Assembly: GCA_007258455.2 (NCBI GenBank)
Contig: VDFB02270651.1
Coordinates: 488,044,905 to 488,108,904 of the forward strand
Source: Sequoia sempervirens
Lineage: Eukaryota > Streptophyta > Pinopsida > Cupressales > Cupressaceae
Direction of reading: 5' to 3'
Length of the DNA stretch: 64,000 nucleotides
Shown here piece after piece: positions 45,999 to 58,103 of this stretch. The notes beneath the pieces were generated by a model, which was given only the letters and a program-made list of their open reading frames with translations, searched no databases and was not told the origin of the DNA. The position numbers and the translations under genes were made by a program. Positions within the stretch are counted from its first letter, which is position 1; each line of letters begins with the position of its first letter.

Positions 45999-47203
45999 TG
46001 TGTGAACCAAGATCCTAATACCTACAAAACATAACAAACAAACATATTAGAAGATTGAAATACAAGTTAAGACCAAGATTCCCCATAAAATCTATTTAAC
46101 TATGCTCAAAATAGGAATAAAACAAGAACACAATGAAAGAAGATGAAAAACAAACTAAATCCTATTAAGAACATGCAAAATTTTGACCTTATGGGGGATT
46201 TGGTGCCAATTTGATGTGGAAATTGGCCCTTTCCCAACTCCTATGCAAGCTTTGTTGATTGATGATGAAAAGTGATCCACTTTGATGAAAATTGATGAAA
46301 GCTCCAAGCCAAAAATCTGCATAACCTAGCTAAGAACTCAATGGTGATGGATAGAATTTGCTAATGATTTGAGCATAGTAAGTTTACTCAAATTGTGGAT
46401 GATGAAATGAGGATATGAGCTCTTTATTTATAGAATGTCAAGATGGATGAATGCCCAAATTTGAGCAATGTGGGACTAACATTCATCCAATGGCATTATG
46501 CCACTTGTCAATCCATGAATGGATAGAGGATGTGCAAGATTTGAGAAATGTGCCAATAAATGCATGAATTTGAAATTCAAATTTGTTGAAATGACTTGCA
46601 AAAGGGAAGGGAGATTACAATAAATTCCACTTGGCTCAAGGCAAAGGACATGTAAGATGAAGTTATTGCCTTATTGGATGTACATGTTGACTTGAAAATT
46701 TTGAATTCAAATTTGGAGAATATTCTAAAAGATGCCTTGTGAGGAAAATAGAGATTTAATAAATGAATTAAATCTATTTTCATGTGCAACTTGCAAAATC
46801 TAGAGGATGGGACATGAGATGAGATTAAATTGATCAAGGGTTAATTAATTTAATGAGAGAGATTAAATGATGTGACCTATTTGACTCAAATTTATGGATT
46901 TATTTAAATCAAATAAGAGAGGAATATGATAAGAGGTTAATTAAATAAGGATTTTGATTTATTTAGTTAAAAGGGATGGTGTTAGATTAAATCAAATAAG
47001 GTTTTAATTTATTTAATTTAATGGATAGACTTTAGATATTTAATCAAATAAATTGATTATTTAATTAAGGGAGGGATATTGATGAATTTAATCAGATAAG
47101 GAGATTTGATTAAATGGTTAGACCGAGGGATGATTCAGCATGAAACGATGTTAGTAGTCAGGATCAAAGTGTGATATCAATCTATATATTTTCAATGTCT
47201 ACA
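45999..47203 (-). repeat. 5' LTR of Element C
   Basis: Pairs with 24348-25633; same ends. 81 bp shorter through loss between two TATTTAATTAA motifs. Minus-strand TATA-like CTATAAATAAA at about 46422-46433. Confidence 0.9.
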
Positions 47204-47365
47204 ATATGAAAATTACCAAACAAAATGATAATGCATAATGATGGGTAACCAAATGATAAAGTACGTAAATGATATGAAAATGAATGATAAATGATAAACT
47301 AGAGGATATGTATAGGACCTAGATGAAATGATAATGATTAATGAAAAGATGATGATGAAACAAAT

Positions 47366-48440
47366 GTTTGAATTTCCTCCACAAATAGCCCAAAGAGACA
47401 TAAAAGTTGTTGATGTTTTTGTTTAGCCTTTCAAAACTCTAATGTGAATCCGGTATGCAGATATGTACATTGATCTAAATGAAATGAAACTACAAGAAAC
47501 CAACCATTTTTTGAGCCTTTTGTTAGCTTTATTGAATCATCATAGAGTGTTTTAAAATGTTGGAAGTATGTACAAGCATCAAAGGGGAAATTAACACCAA
47601 TGATGACCTGAGTACAACTTTCATGATTTTTGATATAGCAAGTGAACACAAGCATCGAGGTATAATTGAACCGAGATGACCTAAGCATTGTTTGAATATG
47701 AAAACAAAGACTAACCACTTTTTGATGCAAATGTGGAACTGTCATCAATGATACATTATAGAAATCATGCCTCATGATCTATTTGCACCAGATTTGTAGT
47801 TAACCTCAAGACAACCGACAAAGAAAAATACTCTTCTTTCCTCACCACTCTAGTTCAGTATATCATCGAGTGTGCTCTAGAGAGATGATGTCAAAAATTC
47901 AAACAACCATTGTTAAAAATATAATACTGCTATTCCAAACATTATTCAGATTTTAGATCATCCAGATATGAGCCATGATATGATACTTAGCTAAAAACTA
48001 TTGTGCTATGGATCAGTGATTCAATATCTATTCATAGGATTTGATTGTTGCATGAGTAGATTCTATGTCATTGTCTAGCTATTTCGGTAGAACCTGAAAG
48101 TTGATTGTCCCTAATATGTCAATGTTTGCCCCCAATATTGACACAACTTGCTAAAATGAATATGTACGTTGATCAAGCCATGGTAAGACATTATTGCTCT
48201 AGGAAAATGATGACCACATGATGCCAGTATGGACCTAAGATGATGGAAATATGTATGAAATAAAGGTTGAGAAGTTAAGTGCAAAACATGAACTAATAGA
48301 TGGAGAGCTGCAAATAGCATTTGTTTGCCAAATTTTCACTATATGTTTTTATTGCATTTTTTTTATTTCTTTTTTATTTTTTTGTATTTTCCCTATCAAT
48401 AGACTACTTGTTGCAAGGTTTTCACCCTATGACAATTTTT
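47366..48440 (-). other. D post-integrase region
   Basis: Non-coding. Contains a TTTGGGGGCAAAC-like tract in sense (plus strand TTTGCCCCCAATATTG at about 48125-48140), comparable to the tract after E's ORF. A 114-aa frame at 47431-47775 has no recognisable motif and is not supported. Confidence 0.5.
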
Positions 48441-48672
48441 CTAATTTGATATTTTTTGTTGTTTTGTGATTTTTTTAGGACTTTTTCTGTTGTTTTTGTG
48501 ATTTTTTTAGTACTTTTTCTATTGTTTTTGTGATTTTTTTAGGACATTTTCTACTGTTTTTGTGATTTTTTCAAGACTTTTTCTGCTATTTTTGTGATTT
48601 TTTTTGGCAATTTTTTTGCTATTTTTGTGATTTTTTTAAGACTTTTTCTGCTATTTTTGTGAAAAAAAAATT
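48440..48672 (-). repeat. A-rich (sense) minisatellite of D
   Basis: About six units of about 36 bp, TTTTTGTGATTTTTTTAGGA + CTTTTTCTGCTGT on the plus strand. Confidence 0.8.
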
Positions 48673-48689
48673 CAGGGTATTTTTGGATG

Positions 48690-49840
48690 ATGATAACTAC
48701 TTCAGACATAATACTTTTTTAGATGCATGTTGTTGATAGGTTTTTCAAATAGGTCCCCTTCTGGCATTGATAGCTTGTATGCTTTTGAACTGTATATGAC
48801 AATGACCACATAAGGACCCAACCAAATTGGTTCAAACTTACCTTTCTTCTCTCTGTCTTGTTAATTGTGTGGGTTCTCCTTTAGAACAAGATCACCAATC
48901 TGAAAGGTACCTGGCTTAACTCTGTGATTATAGCTATGAGACATCATCTGTTGATATGCTTTCAAATGATTAGCTTCTTTTTGTCTCTTCTCATCAAGGA
49001 GTTCCACCTCTTGCAGTCGAGAAACTTTGTACTCATCATCTATTGTGAGACCTTTAGTGATACTCTAAGTAAGGGAATCTCAATGTCTAGAGGTAATATA
49101 TCCTCTTCTCCATAGACCAGAGCAAATAGCGTTGCTCCCATTGGCATTCAAATGCTAGTTCTGTAGGCCCATAATGCGAGATTAAGTTGAATGTGCCAAT
49201 CTTTCCCTGCATCATTCATAATCTTTTTCAAGATTTTCAGTATCATTTTGTTCAAGGCCTTTGCTTGGCCATTCCCTTGTGGATAATAAGGTGTTGAATA
49301 TATGTGTTGTATATGGAATCATTCATAAAGTTCATCAACATCCTGATTCTTGAATGGTCATCCATTATCTGTGATAATGGAGTTGGGAATTCCATAGTGA
49401 AAAATGAGATAGTTGAGGATGAATGATGAGATTTGTTTTCTGGTAACCTTAGTCAGAGGTAATACCTCAATCCATTTGGTAAAATATTGCTTTGTTGTGA
49501 TGATGAATTTGTGTCCATTCAATGATGAAGGATGAATCTTGCCAACTAGATCTAACCCCCATTGAGAGAATGGCCAAGTTGGTGTGAACGGTTGAAGTTC
49601 TTGTGCAGGAGCATGAATGAGATTCCAATGAATCTGATATTTAGAGCACTTTTTCACAAAAGTGAATGATTCCCTTTCCATAGTCAACCAATAGTAACCC
49701 ATTATAATCAATTTCTTGGATAAGGTCAATCCACTCAAATGAGTACCATGAACTTCTTGTAAATCCTTGTTAGATTCATCACGTTCAAGACATCCAAGTA
49801 AAGTACCATCAAGACCGAGGCGATAAAGGATGTTAGCGAT
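48690..49840 (-). pseudogene. pol: Integrase, decayed
   Basis: Starts with a zinc-finger region (DGTLLGCLERDES...EVHGTHLSG, then KKLIIMGYYWLTM and a KCSKYQ pair). The catalytic core follows: FSQWGLDLVGKIHPSS with the first Asp, HYGIPNSIITDNG with the second, and a YYPQGNGQAKALNK block where the catalytic Glu is Lys. The C-terminal part continues to about 48690 with stops (KVSLNQFGWV region). Integrase inserts the DNA copy into the genome; this copy is inactive. Confidence 0.8.
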
Positions 49841-49929
49841 AAGAGTATAGTGAGAGGATTGGTAAATGAAATTGCACTTTTGGTTTCAGGATAAGTTAGG
49901 TGATAATATGCCATCTTTTAGGTAGGCAT

Positions 49930-50498
49930 AAATCTTACCATGCCAAGGTGAATAAAATCCTACTAATTGCCAAATGATTTAGCTTTCAGGTGTGTCATAG
50001 GTAGGTGCAAATGATTATTCCACCAGAAATTCATAGTGAGCCTAATTTTTTGGGAGTTATATCAAGTTCAGTGATAAATTTCCCTTTGATTTCTTGTGAT
50101 CAACATAATGAATGTCAATCTCACTTAGGATCATAACCCATTTTGCGAGTTGTCCTGTCAATGTAGCTTTTCTTAAAAAATATTTGAGTGGATCAATCTT
50201 TGCAACAAGATTGATTGTATGAGTTAACATGTAGTGTCAAAAATTTTGTGATGTAAATAATACTGCGATACAAACCTTCTAAATGAAAATGTAGTTGAGT
50301 TCATGACTTGTTAGCTTTCAGCTGATGTAATAAATGGCATGTTCTTTTCCTATGGAGTCTTCTTGTGCTAATAATTCCCCCAAAGATGTCTCTATTGTGG
50401 CGATATATAAGATTAGAGATTTTTCTAGATTTGGTGGGTTCATTAGGTATTGTTTGATTTGTTGAAAGGCCAATTCACACTTATCATCCCATTTGAAA
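49930..50498 (-). pseudogene. pol: RNase H region, decayed
   Basis: Continues the RT-RNase H connection after the TIR insertion: FKWDDKCELAFQQIKQYL, then LILYIATIETSLGELLAQE and AIYYISXKL, corresponding to the RNase H-like domain after RT. The preceding piece LPFTHLLHKNVPF lies at 51285-51338. Stops are present. A second RNase H, expected in many Tat elements, is not visible before integrase. Confidence 0.65.
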
Positions 50499-51284
50499 GG
50501 GTATGTGCAAGATCATGACGGGCCAAAAAGTGGCAATATGATAGGCATGTGGCTGATGACTATTTTTTTACCCAAAATTGATGAAACGAAAAGGGTTTTT
50601 AAAGGAGATTCTAAGATTTCCACCAATATAAATTATGCTTTACTTTGAATTTAATAATTAATTATTATTAATTTTCTATTCAAATTATGACTAGAGTCCT
50701 GATTGATAGGCTGATTGAAAAACATCTATAGCTTTCAAACAATATCTCATTTTTTGAATCCAAAGCATGTCTCACATTCTATACTTTGCATACTATAGAA
50801 ATAAAAAAGGAAAAATTGAATTTCATGAAGTCTTGACCAAGTTAAGGTGGTTAGACATATGAGTTTTTATATTTTATAAAAAAATTTAATAAAAAATTCA
50901 TAATTAATTATTTACTTGAAAAAATTATAAAAAAATATGCATCACATTGGGGTATGAATCCTCTACTTATATCTAAAATCTTATAAAAAAATATTATCAT
51001 TTTACTGTGGTTAGGGTGGTTAGACAAACACCTACTTATTTTTTCCCTGAAATTCAAGTACCATTGCATTGAAATTTCAAATTTTTACCAAATAGAATTT
51101 TTTTTTAAAACAAACCTAGTAGTTTAGAAACTACATTCATTTTTTTACATATTCTATTCTTACATATTTTTGAAATAATATAGATAACTTATTCAAATTT
51201 TTACACGAAGTTGCCTAACTCTGAAATTTTTGAAATTTTTGCCACTTAAGGGCATGTTTTTCCATGATGATCCTGCACATACCC
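50499..51284. mobile_element. Non-autonomous TIR element, copy 2, inside D pol
   Basis: Ends GGGTATGTGCAAGATCATG and CATGATGATCCTGCACATACCC (last 22 bases, 51263-51284). Flanked by GAAA on both sides (50495-50498, 51285-51288); precise removal restores the protein-level junction between HKNVPF and KWDD. Aligns with 16224-17011. No ORF. Confidence 0.85.
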
Positions 51285-51338
51285 GAAAGGAACATTCTTA
51301 TGCAATAGATGTGTGAAAGGTAGGCTTTTATCAGCCAA

Positions 51339-52220
51339 CTATGCAATGAAACTTCGTATAGATTGAAATTGTCCTTGTAATGATGTCAATTGATTGATAT
51401 TCCTTGGTGGAGACATTCCCATGATTGCTTGCACCTTGGCAAGATCTACTTCAATTCCTTTTACTGATACTATGTATCCTAAAAGCTTCCTAGATGTGAC
51501 TCCAAAAACACATTTCTTAAGGTTGAGGTGAACTTTGAACTTTTCCAACCTTGCAAAGATTTTGGATAACACTTCAAGATGTCCTTCTCTTGTGTATGAC
51601 TTTGCTAATATGTCATCTACATAATCTTCCATGAATGTGTACATCGTGTCATGAAAAATTGTAGTCATAGCCCTTTGGTAAGTAGCCTTGGAATTCTTTA
51701 GAAAGAAAGGCATGGCATCCCAATATTAAGTCCCTAATGGACATGTGAACATTGTTTTTTCTTGGTCTTCAGGTGTGATCTTGATTTGGTTGTAACCAGA
51801 ATAACCATCCATTAGTGAATACATGGAATGGCCAGTTATCAGATCTACTATAGTATCAATGCTTGGAAGAGGGAAGTCATCCTTAGGACATGAATTATTA
51901 AGATCTCTAAAATCTGTGCACACTCTGACACTTTTTTCAAGCTTGGACACTAGAACAATGTTGGAGATCCATTTTGCATAGTCGATTGATCTTATAAATT
52001 CCACATCGAGGAGTTTTCTAAGTTCTTCTTCAACCAGTAGTGCAACATGAGGATGCATCTTTCTAAGTTTTTGTTTCACCAGTTTGACTCTTGGTTTGAT
52101 GGAAAAGTGATGCATTATAAGATCAAGATCAAGACCTGGCATGTCTGCACAAGATGAGGAAAAGTTGACTTGATTTGTTCTAAGAAATTCCATGAATTCA
52201 AGTACTTCTTTATCCATCAT
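51339..52220 (-). pseudogene. pol: Reverse transcriptase of Element D
   Basis: Two open parts separated by one TAA near 51725. The first has DMPGLDLDLIMHHFSI, FIRSIDYAKWISNIVLV, VRVCTDFRDLNNSCPKDD and SLMDGYSGYNQIK. The second has the YVDD catalytic box, FKVHLNLKKCVFGV and the LGYIVSVKGIEVD block, ending SIRSFIA. All major RT motifs remain recognisable. Confidence 0.88.
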
Positions 52221-52805
52221 TGATGTAGCTAACTATAGAATCTTTGGTTTTTTTGAAGTTTCAAGATTAACTACTTTTGTAGGATCAATCAAGATAGGCG
52301 ATCGCTCAAGATAATTCTCTAAGAGAGTTTCAAATATCCCATCATCAGGTGCCTTAAAAAGGTTTTCACCATCTGATACACTCTTTGTTTTATCTTTTGT
52401 TTGATCTAATACTGCTAGATTCTGGTTTTCACCATTAGATCTTTCTTTTTTATTTTTATTTTTGCAGCTAGGAGACTTGACACTCTCCTGATTAAAAACC
52501 CTATGCTAAAATTGCTAGTGGAACAATCATTTGTGCCATTTGTGGAAAGGAAGTTCATGATAGATTCGTCGCTTGGGAACATAGGTAGATCAATCGGTCC
52601 AAATGAATCCCAATCAATAAGATCAAGATTGATCAAGGGTAGTGGGTCATTGGGTTGCATGAGATCAGCTATGGTTAAGTTCATAACAAAGTTGTTTGTA
52701 GGATCTAATGTATGAGGCAAATCAATGATGGTATTGTTATCAAGACAATCTTGTTCAATCGATATCGCTAGAATCATAGTCACCTTGTAGTCTGAATTCT
52801 TGCTA
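52221..52805 (-). pseudogene. Pol linker of Element D
   Basis: Shares the TIADLMQPNDPLPLI...DWDS and PMFPSDESIMNFLS blocks with Element 2's linker (3714-3914). Acidic, no known fold. Confidence 0.55.
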
Positions 52806-53276
52806 TTATGACCCTTCAGCTTCACCTTTGATTAGATTTGGGATGTACTTGTGTACCAAATCAACCTTTTTGTCCCTATAGAACTCATCATTGTGGATGG
52901 TGTCCCATTTATATTCACTAGAATCTGTGTGAGAATTATTATCCACAAAATTATGAATTGCTGTCAAACAGACTGCCCATGTATCAAACCCTTCTTGCAA
53001 TGTGAGGATAGTATCATCAAACTACTTAGGTGGGATTTCTTTTGAGTTAGTATCATAGTCTAGTCTTGTTTTATATTTTATAGCAAGTCCTAGAAGGTGA
53101 ATAGACTCAACTACTCCTTTTCTCTTTTCGATAGGACCATTACAATAATAGCCCATATTTTGCATGATTAAATATCCTTTACCATATTGATCAGTTTGTA
53201 GTTTGATATTAAGAACTGTTTCATCTTCATCTTTACAGATCCAACTTAAAACTTCTCTATCCTTAGAATCTTCCAT
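52806..53276 (-). pseudogene. G-patch segment of Element D, decayed
   Basis: MEDSKDREVLSWICKDEDE aligns with Element 2's segment. The G-patch core is YGKGYLIMQNMGYYCNGPIEK, with two of the glycines replaced; a TAG stop follows, then the conserved CLTAIHNFVDNNSHTDSSEY tail. Region 53277-53621 is a degenerate linker. Confidence 0.65.
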
Positions 53277-53621
53277 AGGGAATTTTTCTTTGATAAATTG
53301 TCCATTAAAATTTATATTTGGCTCTATTGGTGGTTACATTGATGTGGATGCTACATATATATGTTGTTGTGCAATAGAGGGTTATCCATGTCACTGAGGC
53401 GATATAGGTTGATTAGCAAGACAAAGAGAGTACTCCCCTACTTCATTGTCCTTGAACTATAGTTCCTTGTCAAATATTTTGGCTAACTGATTGATTTGCG
53501 TATCAACTTTGAGCGAAGTATCAACAGGAGCTTCTTGATTGTTGGGAACCAAAGTATCTTGACTAGCTTTGATGTTGGCACCAATTTGACTATTTGAATT
53601 ATCAGGTAGTATTGTGATCTC

Positions 53622-54963
53622 CTATCCATCATAAGGAAACTTAAGATATTGATGATATTTGGAAAGGAAATCTTGCATTTCATGGATCCAAGGATGACCC
53701 AACAAGATGTTGTATTCAAGATCATGATCTAACACTTGACAAAAAGTATTTTTGATAATAGGTCCCACTCTGACTGGTAGCATGATCAAACCTTTGGACG
53801 CTCTTTCCTCATCATCGTAGGCTTTAATAGTAATCTTTCTTTTGGGATCAATGGAGTCCTTAGAAAATCCAAAAGCATGAAGTAACTTTATAGTACATAT
53901 ATTCAAACCAAAACCTCCATCTATTAGGACGCGTCTGGCACAAAACTTGTGGATCATGACTTCCAAGTATAGCGATGAATTATGGGGATGTGTTATGGAA
54001 ACATCATCTTTTTCAGAGAATGAGAGGTATGTGGGTGAGGAAAAGTATCCCACCATGGCTTTAAATTGGTCCACATCCAAATCAGTGGATATAGTTATTT
54101 CAATGAGGACTTTTTCTAGAATTTCCTTGTGTGTTGGGGAAATCTTCAAGAGTTCTAAGATAGAAATTTGAGGAGTTTTTCCAAGTTGATTGACTAAGTC
54201 ATATTGATGTTGAGATAGGGGCATAGTGTGTTTCAAAGAAGTGACCTTTAATACAACTTTAGCTTGTGCTCTTGTTGTTGCGTTGACTTCTCTATATTCC
54301 ATCTTTTCTTTAACTTTAATAATATTGACCTGGTCGTCATTAGTGTAGATATGATAGATTATATGATCATTGACATGATTCACACTTTTTCCCAAAGACT
54401 CACCCTTTTGGTAGTTGGGAAAAGGGTTTTGAAATGCTTAGTGGTCTTCATTTGATTGATAGTGTCCTATTGTGATGGTGCCATTTTCGATTAAGTCTTG
54501 AACTTTATTTTTCAAGGCTTGACAATTTTTTGTGATGGCCCTTGCACCGATGATAATCATAATAGTATGCATCATTCCATGATAGAGGCTTCACACTGGG
54601 TTCAAAATTGCATTGAGGTGGCAAGACAAGAGCATTCTTAGCCATCAATTCTTTGAATGTTGATTCTAAGGATTGACTCAGGGGAGTAAAAGTTCTTCTG
54701 TTAGAGAAGAATGAAGATCGTTGTGGATTTTTGTTCGAGGTATTGCCTAAGGAATTTTTGTTATCATTTCCATGGTAACCTTGATTGGTGGAATTCCCTT
54801 GATTGGGAGTAGAATTTTGATTCATGTTATTCCTCAAAGGAGGAGGATCATTTCCCTGATTTGTGATTGAGCTGACATTGTTATAGTTATTGTTGTGAGG
54901 AGCACTAAGAACAAATGGCTTAGTTGATACATGATTTTCATCTACAACACCATCTTTCACCAC
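53622..54963 (-). pseudogene. pro: Nucleocapsid region and aspartic protease of Element D
   Basis: 54505-54963 holds the Asn-rich segment and YDYHRCKGH knuckle-like motif, broken by a frameshift just before the final Cys. 53622-54395 is open and contains the protease: LIDGGFGLNICT, IKAYDDEERASKG, LLGHPWIHE. The residue after DGG is Phe where small residues are normal, so activity is doubtful. Confidence 0.8.
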
Positions 54964-54999
54964 ATTTTTGTTACGAGTCCCAAACTTATATTTGTCATT

Positions 55000-55934
55000 A
55001 TGGTGATTTGATGAGCTAGGATTGTCCTTATCAAGTTTTATTATCCCTCTCTAAGCCAAGGCACTTTCAATGGTGATGGAATTTTCAATCAATTTCTGAA
55101 AAGAGGGAGGACAATGAAGATTATGACAATAGCCCATCTCTTGATCTAAGTTTTTTATGAAAGTGGTGATATTTTCCTTTTTAGGAATGTGGCATGGATA
55201 TCTAGCAAACAATCTTTGCCATCTCTAAAGAAATGTAATGAATGGTTCACTAGGTTTTTGTTTAGCCTTGTAGAGATCAATCATGGTTATTTGATGTTGT
55301 ATGTTGTAGGAATATTGTGATATGAACTCATTAATAAATTCCTAAAATTTCTTGATAGGAAATGTAATTTTTGATAGCCATTCCATAGATTGGCCTCCAA
55401 GACTTCTAGGAAAAAAAATCATCAAGTATGTGTCCTCATTAGAAAACTCTAAAGTCATATTTTGGAAGTCTCTAATATGATTAATTGGATCCAATTTCCC
55501 ATTGTAATGATTGAACTTTGGATTTCAAAATGTTTGTTAAATGGGATCATGTTGAGACATTGGTCAAAAGGATAAGGATAGATGTCATCAAGATTGTATC
55601 TCTTTATTGTGGCTCCCCCTTCTAGATCTTTAATTTGTCTTTGTAGTGCTTTAACTTGTTGAGTCAAGGCACTAAGATCAGTCAAGGGTGTTTCATTAGG
55701 ATTACTATTTATGTTCTTAGTATCAAAATCATGGGGTAATTTAGCTCCTTTGTTAGCTAGATATAGAAAACAATTTTCTTTGTTATGCTCAAAAATATTT
55801 TCTAAGGATTTTTGAAATTTGGGATCTTGTTCAACCTCTCTAAGACATTCTTCATCCTGGTCATCATTGCTATCTACAGGAGTTTTGCTCACATCCTTGT
55901 TGAAAGGGAATGGATTTTTTTCTCTTTCACCCAT
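55000..55934 (-). pseudogene. gag: Gag of Element D
   Basis: Starts MGEREKNPFPF. Conserved N-terminal motif DPKFQKSLENIF...LANKGAKLPHDFD, a short coiled coil (LTQQVKALQRQIKDLE), then YPFDQCLNMIPFNKHFEIQ where the frame shifts near 55520. Capsid blocks continue in other frames (TYLMIFFPRSL, ITMIDLYKAKQKPSEPF) to about 55020. Confidence 0.78.
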
Positions 55935-56460
55935 GTTATCTTTAAAAATAGGATTATGACTAACACTATAAAGGGTATTACTAGTCTCACCTTCTTCTTG
56001 AGTTCTTCAGGTATGATCTTCTTGTGGAATATCCTCTTTTAGCTTATTATATTGAGATATTGTAAAAATAGGCATACGATTTTGAAACGTTCTTCTAGAC
56101 TTAGATCACAATTTGGTAAATGCACAAATGATGATATTTTAATTTGATAAGATGAAAATCTTATGATGTGACCAAGAGATGTTCCTAATTCTTGATTGTG
56201 GCTTCCAATGATAAAGGATATCAAAATCTTGTTGGGGAAGTTGAATCAAATAATCAGAAATTTGTTTGAAAGGTGCACTTTTTAAGATTTGATCCTTGTT
56301 TACGAAGAATGATAAGTATATCAAAATAGCCTAATTAAGATCACTAAAGGATTTGACTAAGATGTGTTGAATATTCAATAGAAGGTTGTGGTAAATAATT
56401 GAACTCAAGAGGTTGACTATGATTCTTTTGCTAAGATAGAGCTTTTCTCTGGAAATATGA

Positions 56461-56682
56461 TCATGAATATAAAGGTTATACAACATACTCATCAATAAAC
56501 CCCCTAGAAAAGTCTTGGTATCTATGGAGAAACTTACGATAGTGGAGCAAGATGTTTTGACTCTTATACAAAAAAATTCTACGTTGCAAGGTTTTCTTGT
56601 AACCTAAATGTTTCTTAGGTTTCTTGATCCTATTAACAATCTATTTATTAAAAAATTTGGTTGATTTCCACTCTCTAAGCAT
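56461..56682 (-). pseudogene. Small basic leader ORF, D copy
   Basis: Aligns without indels with 7685-7906: same ATG position, same terminal stop position, IKKPKKHLGYKKTLQR core. Two internal stops. Confidence 0.45.
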
Positions 56683-56756
56683 GGGATAAATGTCAAGATG
56701 CTATTGGACTAAAGATGTTATAGACTCAGATCTATCAAAAGTAACAATTTTGGAAA

Positions 56757-57022
56757 AGTGATAGATGTGCTATTTTGTACCCTACTTGCACTACAAAAAT
56801 AGGTATATGCACTAGAGAAATAGTCAAATGCACTATAACAGACCTCATATGTGCTACTTTATGTCCTATATGCACTACAAAAAAATGTTTTGATAGTGAC
56901 ATAAACTATTTGTAGGATATTCACTCTATGCGCTAAAACAGACCCTAAAAGCACTGAACTAGCTAATGAATGCGCTAGAACAGACCCTATATGTGCTACT
57001 TTATGTCCTATATGCACTTAAA
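56757..57022 (-). repeat. CCTATATGCACTA array upstream of D gag
   Basis: About ten irregular units of CCTATATGCACTACAAAAAT type on the plus strand, i.e. TAGTGCATATAGG in the sense direction. Confidence 0.7.
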
Positions 57023-57239
57023 AAGTTTTCCCAAAGCAGTTTTCAAATAGTTTTGAACATTTTTTAGCTAAAATTTTGCATGTTGATTTTGGATGATCCT
57101 TTGTCTAAATTAATGTGATTGAAGACACAACAAACACTCTAAAAATAGTTTTCTTTAAGCCCTGTGTTAAACATCAAGTGTATGTTCAAAAATGTTTTCA
57201 CAAGTTTCACATAGAATAGATAATTTAGGCAGAATCACT

Positions 57240-57900
57240 CTTAGTACTCAAGTAGGTCATCATAGTAACCATAGCCCTCATCTTAGAACTGTGTTGACTC
57301 ACACAATCGTGTCACCCCCAAAGGGGCACCCATGTTTTTGTTTTTTCCAAGTGTGTACTCAGAGTGACAAAATTTGATACTAGATCCCTTGAGAAAATGG
57401 TCCTTGGCAGTTATATGGTGAGTGTCTTGGGAAAAGATTCTTCCCTCCCCTTACATTGTGATTATTATGATGTTCAAAAACTAACTTCGGCTGGCTCCTA
57501 CACAAGGTTCTTCGTAACGGTTTATGTTTGGTGCGGAAATAATAACTACCTCAGGAGACCTCCCAACCTTTAGAACAAAGGCTTTTGGGATGCTTATCTT
57601 GCAAACTATTGGTGAAAGTGGGTTTCCCCAAATTCACTTTAAATTTTATAGTGGGGTGGAATAGCTTGACTTTGGCTTGATCCCACTTGAGTCGTTCCTC
57701 TTGGGTGAGTATTTTTTTGCACAAGAGAAGACCCTCTAAAGGATGTAATAAACATTGAAATTGCATGAATGTAAGAGGAAAGTCTAGTATTTTGGTCACT
57801 CATTTAAGGGGAGAGCATAGACCTATTGCCACAAACATAGTAGACAATGTTCTTTTTAAACCCAAATCACAATGATCTAATCTATGTGAAGATGTTGCTT
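57240..57900 (-). promoter_or_regulatory. Structured leader of Element D, divergent
   Basis: Retains the ATACTCACCC hairpin (CTCTTG 57698-57703 with CAAGAG 57722-57727) and the GAACGACTCAAGTGGGATCA segment; the remainder is poorly conserved relative to E and Element 2. Confidence 0.5.
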
Positions 57901-58103
57901 CATGAAAACAAGTTGTTCAATTTTAATTACAAAAAAAAATCATTGTGTGGTGACTATCCTAGATTGCTTCATTTTAAATCCATGTCTACCCTTGGGTCAC
58001 TTCTTTTTAAAAACCAGATGTGACTATCCTAGATTGGTTCTTTTTAAATTAGAAAGGGTTCTATCTGCAGAGGGCATCAGACTCAAAACCTTGTTTAATT
58101 ACA

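Larger units (their letters stand above)
24348..47203 (-). mobile_element. Element C: non-autonomous Tat-related LTR retrotransposon
   Basis: LTRs at 24348-25633 and 45999-47203, target duplication ATATG at 24343-24347 and 47204-47208, primer site at 45979-45996, polypurine tract at 25634-25653. Inside are array, leader, a decayed Gag N-terminal region and a decayed chimeric protein related to E's. No protease, RT, RNase H or integrase core is visible in C's own sequence. It contains Element E and a solo LTR. Without these it would be about 11 kb. Confidence 0.85.

Noticed and set aside
45697..46005. Lys/Ser/Cys-rich ORF in Element C
   Set aside because: Encoded by the GCGCTAAAA tandem array and read into the primer site and LTR.
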